From NCBI GenBank assembly GCA_017647245.1, contig JAGCKY010000048.1, positions 1 to 10,599 of the forward strand: DNA of 10,599 nucleotides. Reading direction: 5' to 3'. The position numbers were made by a program, and so were the translations under genes. How positions within the stretch are numbered: the first letter of the stretch is position 1; each line of letters starts with the position of its first letter. This DNA is from Elusimicrobiaceae bacterium (GTDB taxonomy: Bacteria; Elusimicrobiota; Elusimicrobia; Elusimicrobiales; Elusimicrobiaceae). This document shows, one piece after another, positions 6,153-10,599 of this stretch. The notes under the pieces are model-generated. The model was not told where the DNA came from. It was given only the letters and a program-made list of their open reading frames with translations, and ran no database searches.

Positions 6153-7973
6153 ATGACCAAATTATTTAAACACGTAAGCAGATTTTTAATTACGCTGCTG
6201 GCCTTTTCTTTGGCTTGCGGCTCTTTGTTTGCCTCGGTTAGTTCCGCCAAACAATTAGAAAAAGCCAAACAACTGTATGCGGAAAACAGAGAAGACGAAG
6301 CCATGGATTTGTTCATTGATGTGTTGGTGAGTGGTTCTCGTACCGAAGTAGAAGAAGCCAACCGCTACATCAATGTCATTCATAACCACATGGGTGGAAT
6401 TCAAACCCCGGTAAAGGTGGACGTTAATTTTAAAGAGGGTGAAACGGTTCGTATGCAAGGTGTGCCGACCGCTTCGTCTTTGGAACAACAAATTGCGGTG
6501 GAAGGAAAAAATTTGCAACAGGAGTTAAGACAAGCCGGTTCGGTGGCCGCCGAACAAGCGGAAGAAGGCGCGGTCATTGCTCAACAACAGGCCTATTCCT
6601 TAACCAGCGATGCCGAAGCTTTATACTTGCAACAGCAAAATCAATTTGTGCAACAATATGCTCCGCAAGTGCAACAAACTACCACCACTATTCATACCTG
6701 GGAGCAAGCGGTTGACGGCGCCACAGAGGCCTCTGTTAACGGAACGGTATATGAAGATTTGACTTCTCCGGCTGCCTTACAGGTGCGCCAATTGTATACC
6801 GAACAAAAATTGGCCAGCATGCAACAAGCCGCGATTGATAAATTGGAACGCACCCCCGGCGTGCGCGTGTATTTCCGCAATGATTTAGTAGATGCTATAG
6901 ATGTGGACAGTGAAGTATTGTTTAACGGTTACAAATTCCGCCCGGAAGCCAGCGAAGTGTTGGACCAAATATACACGTTAATGGCTTTGAACCAAGGCGC
7001 CGGTTATATTATTTTGCCGCCGGGTTCTTATACGGATAACATTACCTTGCCCGGCATCCGCCAAGCAATGGCTTTAAACTCTTATTTGGTACACAGAGGG
7101 TTGTCTTCCGGCAAGATTACCTATAATATGGGGCTGTTTGATGAAGAACCTCCCGCCAAATTTGCCAATTTAGAAGGTTTGTCTATCGTATTTGATTATG
7201 AGGCCAATTTGCCGGCTTCTTTACCGGAAGCAACTGCCGTTAATGACTTGCCGATGCTCAGTATGGCGGTAGTGCCCGTGAGCAATAAAATTGATCCCTC
7301 TGCCGGTGAAGCTTTTGCAATTGATTTTTCTGTGATAGAAACAGCTAATACCATAGACAGTTGGGTATTTCAGGTAGTACAACACGCCGCGGACGGACAG
7401 TATTATATTGTACGTCAGTTGGACGGTTTTGCTCCTGTGTATCACCAATTCCTGTGGAACGGGCGCAAAGGAGTGATCGGCCCGATGTTGGCTTGCGGAA
7501 AATATACCTTAGTATTAACCGCAAAAGATACCATGGGCGGTAAGAGCACTTTACGCAGACAAGTAGAGGTGGAATGCGTTGGTTATGGTGAAAAAGTAGA
7601 AAAAACCTCTAAAGCTTTGAATTATAAATCAGCTCGTTTATGGACCAAACCGGGACGCATTATGCGCACGGTCGGTGTGACGGAAGTGTATACAACTGAA
7701 GTGACGGAACCGGAAGTGGTAGATCCTTTTGCGGTGTCCAACACGGGGAGCCACACAGAAACGCTCCATGAAACGAGCTATACGGAATTACCTGACGGAT
7801 CTATAGAGAGTCGGACCACCACCACAACTACTACTACCAGCGGCGGTAGTATGGCGCAAGGAGTGGTAACGGGTACAACGGCTCCTGAAAGCATGCCGAA
7901 TATACCGCAAGACAATGCTTCCGGCGTGACCAATCCGTACGATATGCCGTATGAGGAATATGGGAACTATTAA
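6153..7973 (+). CDS. Exported TPR / OmpA-like / FlgD-like protein heading the pilus operon
   Basis: A 606-residue envelope protein of no named family known to me. A Sec signal peptide (about 1-27, likely cut after SLFA) is followed by a short TPR-like helical pair (about 31-75) and a Gln/Ala-rich, probably coiled region (105-235). Residues about 236-330 resemble a degenerate OmpA peptidoglycan-binding domain: VLFNGYKFRPEASEVL, then GSYTDN (Asp295) and IRQAMALNSYLVHRGL (Arg303), with the loop between Asp and Arg shortened. Residues about 375-475 look like a FlgD-type Ig fold (DSWVFQV, FLWNGR, GKYTLVLTAKDTMGG). The tail is Thr-rich (eight Thr at 555-562) and ends in a Tyr-rich motif, NPYDMPYEEYGNY. 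ATG 6153 is chosen because the upstream ATG 6114 sits at the transcription start; its ribosome site GGAAAGGA lies rather far (13 bases). It ends 26 bases before the PilM-PilN gene. A role in anchoring the machine to peptidoglycan is inference. Confidence 0.7.
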   Translation: MTKLFKHVSRFLITLLAFSLACGSLFASVSSAKQLEKAKQLYAENREDEAMDLFIDVLVSGSRTEVEEANRYINVIHNHMGGIQTPVKVDVNFKEGETVRMQGVPTASSLEQQIAVEGKNLQQELRQAGSVAAEQAEEGAVIAQQQAYSLTSDAEALYLQQQNQFVQQYAPQVQQTTTTIHTWEQAVDGATEASVNGTVYEDLTSPAALQVRQLYTEQKLASMQQAAIDKLERTPGVRVYFRNDLVDAIDVDSEVLFNGYKFRPEASEVLDQIYTLMALNQGAGYIILPPGSYTDNITLPGIRQAMALNSYLVHRGLSSGKITYNMGLFDEEPPAKFANLEGLSIVFDYEANLPASLPEATAVNDLPMLSMAVVPVSNKIDPSAGEAFAIDFSVIETANTIDSWVFQVVQHAADGQYYIVRQLDGFAPVYHQFLWNGRKGVIGPMLACGKYTLVLTAKDTMGGKSTLRRQVEVECVGYGEKVEKTSKALNYKSARLWTKPGRIMRTVGVTEVYTTEVTEPEVVDPFAVSNTGSHTETLHETSYTELPDGSIESRTTTTTTTTSGGSMAQGVVTGTTAPESMPNIPQDNASGVTNPYDMPYEEYGNY

Positions 7974-7999
7974 GCAGATCTAAAATATAAGGAAAGGGT

Positions 8000-9595
8000 A
8001 TGAATCTTGCAGAAACATTAATAGGTAAGAATATGAAAGCCCACCCGGAGGCGTTGGGGCTTTATATTGGGTTGGAAGGGATGTATATCGCGCAAAGCAC
8101 CCGTAAAGACGGGGGGATTGTGTTGGAATCCTTGTTGCGTGTACCTGTTCCGGCAGTAGATCGTGCGAAATTAAAACCGCTTGAATTAAATGATGAATTT
8201 TTTGATGAGGGCAATTGGCTAGATGCTTTGGCCAAAGTAGCCGCGCGTAAACAATGGAAAGACACTAAAGTGGTAGTATCCTTATCGTCGGCATTTTCCT
8301 TGTTAAGACATTTTGTTATTCCCACAGTAATTGAGCGTAAACATTGGAAAGAAGCTATTCCTTTGCAAGCGCGCAAGTATATTCATTTTCCGTTTGAGAA
8401 AACCTTATATTCATATCATGCGTATGAATTTGAGACGGCTGCCTCTAAACAAAAACGGTTGGGCGTCATTTTTACGATGACTCCTAAAAAGATTGTTGAG
8501 AAATTAGAGAAAGGGTTGAAAAGTTTAGGGCTTGATTTGGTAGCTATTGAGCCGGCTCCGTTATCTTTAAGCCGTGCTTTTAGTGAAAATGACAAAGAAG
8601 CTATCAATGACGTCGGGCGCATTTATTCTTTCTTCGGCACCGATATGGCAAGCTTTGTGTTTACACATCAGCATGCTCCGGTTTTGGTGCGTGAAGTAGA
8701 TTTGGCCGGTGCATTACCGGCAGAACGCCGCCGTTTTGAGCTTACCAACTGTACGGAATTTATTGCCAAACAATTAGAGCGCGATCCTTTTGAAGAAGCT
8801 ATTATCATGGGCGTCAATACGGATAGCTGGACTCCGTCGTTGGAAGCCGATGCCAAAAAACCGGTCCGTAAATGGAATTTAAGAGAAGTATACGGTATTG
8901 AGACCAAAGCCGCCGGAGAGATGGCCGCTATCGGGGCAAGCATGAAGTTTTACGATAATAAGAGCCCTGAATTAGATTTTGTTAAACGCAATCGTTTAAG
9001 TGACTATGAGTTCAATGCCGGGCTGATGGCGTGGAAAATCGTAGGCGTAATAGGGGTTTTGCTGTTCTTACTGTTCCTGAAAAATTGGTGGGGAGTGCAA
9101 GTAGACCAACACAATTTGAAGAAACAAAAACGCCAAAGTAACACCGCTATTGCGGACTTTGACGGATTAACGGCACAGCAAATTCAGAATAATTTAAATA
9201 AAATTAAAACCCAAAATGCCAACTTGGAAGGCGTTTTGTCCGGGCAACCGTCTGCGCCGTTGTTGGCAGATATTGTAGCGGCTATTCCCAACGAGATTTG
9301 GATTAATAAACTCACTTATAAAGAGGAGTTCCCACCCAAAAAGACAAGTGCCCGTTCCTTAACATTTGAAGGTTCTATTCAAACGGGTGGCGGCGCGGAT
9401 AAAGATATTGTATTGGGTAACCAATTCCGCGATAAGTTGGCACGTATGCCGGCCATTAGGGCCTTGTGTTCCAAGCCGGATATTCAATTCCGTGCCTTGG
9501 CATTGTTGGGTGACAATAATTCATCGCGTGGAACCAGAAGCAACAAAGAAACTTCGTTTGTGTTTACGTGTGAAAAGGGAGGATCTTCCAAATGA
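8000..9595 (+). CDS. PilM-PilN fusion (GspL-like inner-membrane platform protein)
   Basis: The 531-residue product joins two pilus-assembly proteins that are often separate. Residues about 15-330 resemble the actin-like PilM fold: GLYIGLEGMYIAQ (20-32), VVVSLSSAFSLLRHFVIP (91-108), LQARKYIHFPFEKTLYSYHAYE (122-143), and a final AAIGASM (309-315). One membrane helix (about 346-361) follows, then a coiled stretch (370-410) and a PilN-like periplasmic domain (about 418-525) with LLADIVAAIPNEIWINKLTY. Separate PilM binds ATP and the PilN N-terminal peptide; here the link is covalent, the layout of GspL from type II secretion. The first nucleotide loop lacks the usual DxGSxxVK pattern, so ATP binding is doubtful. 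AAGGA lies six bases upstream of the start. The stop overlaps the next ATG by four bases, implying coupled translation. It would recruit the assembly ATPase and inner-membrane core. Confidence 0.82.
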   Translation: MNLAETLIGKNMKAHPEALGLYIGLEGMYIAQSTRKDGGIVLESLLRVPVPAVDRAKLKPLELNDEFFDEGNWLDALAKVAARKQWKDTKVVVSLSSAFSLLRHFVIPTVIERKHWKEAIPLQARKYIHFPFEKTLYSYHAYEFETAASKQKRLGVIFTMTPKKIVEKLEKGLKSLGLDLVAIEPAPLSLSRAFSENDKEAINDVGRIYSFFGTDMASFVFTHQHAPVLVREVDLAGALPAERRRFELTNCTEFIAKQLERDPFEEAIIMGVNTDSWTPSLEADAKKPVRKWNLREVYGIETKAAGEMAAIGASMKFYDNKSPELDFVKRNRLSDYEFNAGLMAWKIVGVIGVLLFLLFLKNWWGVQVDQHNLKKQKRQSNTAIADFDGLTAQQIQNNLNKIKTQNANLEGVLSGQPSAPLLADIVAAIPNEIWINKLTYKEEFPPKKTSARSLTFEGSIQTGGGADKDIVLGNQFRDKLARMPAIRALCSKPDIQFRALALLGDNNSSRGTRSNKETSFVFTCEKGGSSK

Positions 9596-10227
9596 ACGTA
9601 AAGAATCTACTCCCGCAAATACTTGCTTCTACCAAACAAGGTTTGCTTGATATTAAAACGGTGCTTGAGGAGGGGCAATATAAATTGTTCTTAAAGCCCG
9701 TAATTGTATTATTTGTTTTATTTATAGTTTTTCGTTATGCTAATGGATTGCTGGAATCGCGGGATCGTCGCATTATGGAACAAATTGATGCGGTGCATGC
9801 CCAGCAAAATAATGAGCAAGAATATTTATCCAATAAAGAAAAATTACTGGTATTGGAGCCGCGTTTTCCGGATATGTCTACTAAAAAAGACTCGTGGCTG
9901 CTAAACCAAGTGGTGAATATCTTTAAGGAAAATTCAAACATTACCCCTAAAGTAGCACCTACTCCGCAAGAAGACACCAGCAATAACGGTTATACGGTAA
10001 TGTCCGTGCCGGTGGACATGAATATCTCCTACGGAGATTTAGGCCGTTTGTTAGCCAGTATTGAGGGGAGAGAAGAATTTTTGAAAGTGTCCGAATTTAC
10101 CTTGTCCAAAACCGCCAATGATTTGGGACAAAATAATGTTAAGATGCGTATTAATACTGTATTCCCGACGGAAAACGTATCTAAAGCATTATTCAAAGAT
10201 ACTGTAACTAAAGGAGGCAAAAAATGA
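9592..10227 (+). CDS. pilO: PilO / GspM-like inner-membrane assembly protein
   Basis: The 211-residue product has the PilO layout: a short cytoplasmic N-terminus, one membrane helix (about 33-48), a charged coiled coil (about 52-88), and a periplasmic ferredoxin-like domain (about 100-195) with the family-like segment YGDLGRLLASIEGREEFLKVSEF (147-169). PilO pairs with PilN in the periplasm and links the inner-membrane motor to PilP and the secretin. Length is normal. ATG 9592 overlaps the stop of the PilM-PilN gene (ATGA), with GGGAGGA eight bases upstream. Its own stop overlaps the next start in the same way. PilO and GspM cannot be told apart on sequence alone; the symbol reflects position and fold. 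Confidence 0.82.
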   Translation: MNVKNLLPQILASTKQGLLDIKTVLEEGQYKLFLKPVIVLFVLFIVFRYANGLLESRDRRIMEQIDAVHAQQNNEQEYLSNKEKLLVLEPRFPDMSTKKDSWLLNQVVNIFKENSNITPKVAPTPQEDTSNNGYTVMSVPVDMNISYGDLGRLLASIEGREEFLKVSEFTLSKTANDLGQNNVKMRINTVFPTENVSKALFKDTVTKGGKK

Positions 10228-10599
10228 GAAAGTATAATTTTGCAAGTCTTTTAGTGGTATGTTTGGCGGGTACGGTCGTATGGGCGGCTCCGGCTATGGC
10301 GCCGGCTGTTCCGGATTTGAATTTACCTGCCGAAACGGAAACAGCACAAGAAAGTCCGACTCGTCCGGTGGTAGTCTATAAGAGTGTCACTACCGCTCCG
10401 AATAAACCGGTCAGCCGTCCGGTGGCTCCCAAAGCCGCTCCTTCCAAAACGGGCAGTCAGAAGGAAGTGGTGGTAACAAATGCCATTATTGGCGGTAAAG
10501 ATGAATATGTAGAAAAAATTAATCCGGATTTAAGCAAATTAACCCCGATTCCCACTATGGCCGAATTGGAAGCGGCAGAGAAAGCCGCACAGATGGAGC
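10224..10599 (+). CDS. Exported Pro/Ala-rich protein in the PilP/PilQ position, cut by the right edge
   Basis: 125 codons are visible. A Sec signal peptide (about 1-26, cut near AAPAMA) is followed by a Pro/Ala/Lys-rich linker (about 27-80) and a start of ordered sequence (KEVVVTNAIIGGKDEYVEKI, 80-99). The linker resembles the flexible start of PilP, which bridges PilNO to the secretin, but secretins and other periplasmic parts can start likewise. The start overlaps the pilO stop (ATGA) and has a strong AAGGAGG six bases upstream. Gene order after PilM-N-O favours PilP, then PilQ. No lipobox is seen, whereas many PilP proteins are lipoproteins, so the call stays open. Confidence 0.6.
   Translation, partial: MRKYNFASLLVVCLAGTVVWAAPAMAPAVPDLNLPAETETAQESPTRPVVVYKSVTTAPNKPVSRPVAPKAAPSKTGSQKEVVVTNAIIGGKDEYVEKINPDLSKLTPIPTMAELEAAEKAAQME

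Noticed and set aside
6210..6224. Lipoprotein signal (FSLAC) in the OmpA/FlgD-like protein
   Set aside because: Positions -3 to -1 before the Cys are S-L-A, which departs from the usual L-A/S-G/A lipobox; a signal peptidase I site after SLFA fits better.
7813..7840. Trinucleotide ACC/ACT run as a phase-variation repeat
   Set aside because: The repeat changes length in steps of three bases, so slippage would not switch the frame, and the codons are mixed.

Overview
The window looks like the chromosome of a Gram-negative (diderm) bacterium of medium GC content. It has Sec-exported envelope proteins, a polymer-ligase membrane protein and a type IV pilus / type II secretion inner-membrane operon. 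The gene style is compatible with Elusimicrobiota, but that is an impression from the proteins, not a search result. I see no insertion sequence, phage gene, CRISPR array or other sign of recent transfer.

Layout. Positions 1-1419 (minus strand) carry the N-terminal 473 residues of an exported DUF885-family protein, cut off by the left edge before its expected metal-binding motif. It has an unusual charged low-complexity insert. A divergent promoter region (1420-1601) separates it from tRNA-Lys(CTT) and tRNA-Leu(TAG). These two tRNAs lie directly upstream of trigger factor (tig), with only 32 nt between the last tRNA and the tig start codon, so tig is probably made from a tRNA-mRNA transcript. 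The 267-bp gap after tig holds four successive stem-loops, the last a good intrinsic terminator (3195-3226). It then holds a probable promoter and a long GC-rich hairpin just upstream of the next gene.

That gene (3359-5974) encodes an 871-residue membrane protein: an O-antigen-ligase-like (Wzy_C) part fused to a C-terminal TPR tail. An AT-rich gap with a near-consensus sigma70-type promoter (6081-6108) starts a tight operon. Its first gene encodes an exported protein with a TPR-like start, a degenerate OmpA-like domain, a FlgD-like Ig fold and a Thr-rich tail. Next come a PilM-PilN fusion (the layout of GspL) and PilO/GspM, then a Pro/Ala-rich exported protein cut by the right edge, sitting where PilP or the secretin would be expected.

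How they may work together. PilMN and PilO would form the inner-membrane alignment platform of a pilus or secretion machine. The OmpA/FlgD-like protein could be a periplasmic or peptidoglycan-contacting partner, because it shares their promoter. The Wzy_C-TPR protein could attach glycans to lipid A-core or, more speculatively, to pilins. The most unusual items are the OmpA/FlgD hybrid at the head of the pilus operon, the PilM-PilN fusion, the long leader hairpin before the ligase gene, and the tRNA-tig arrangement.
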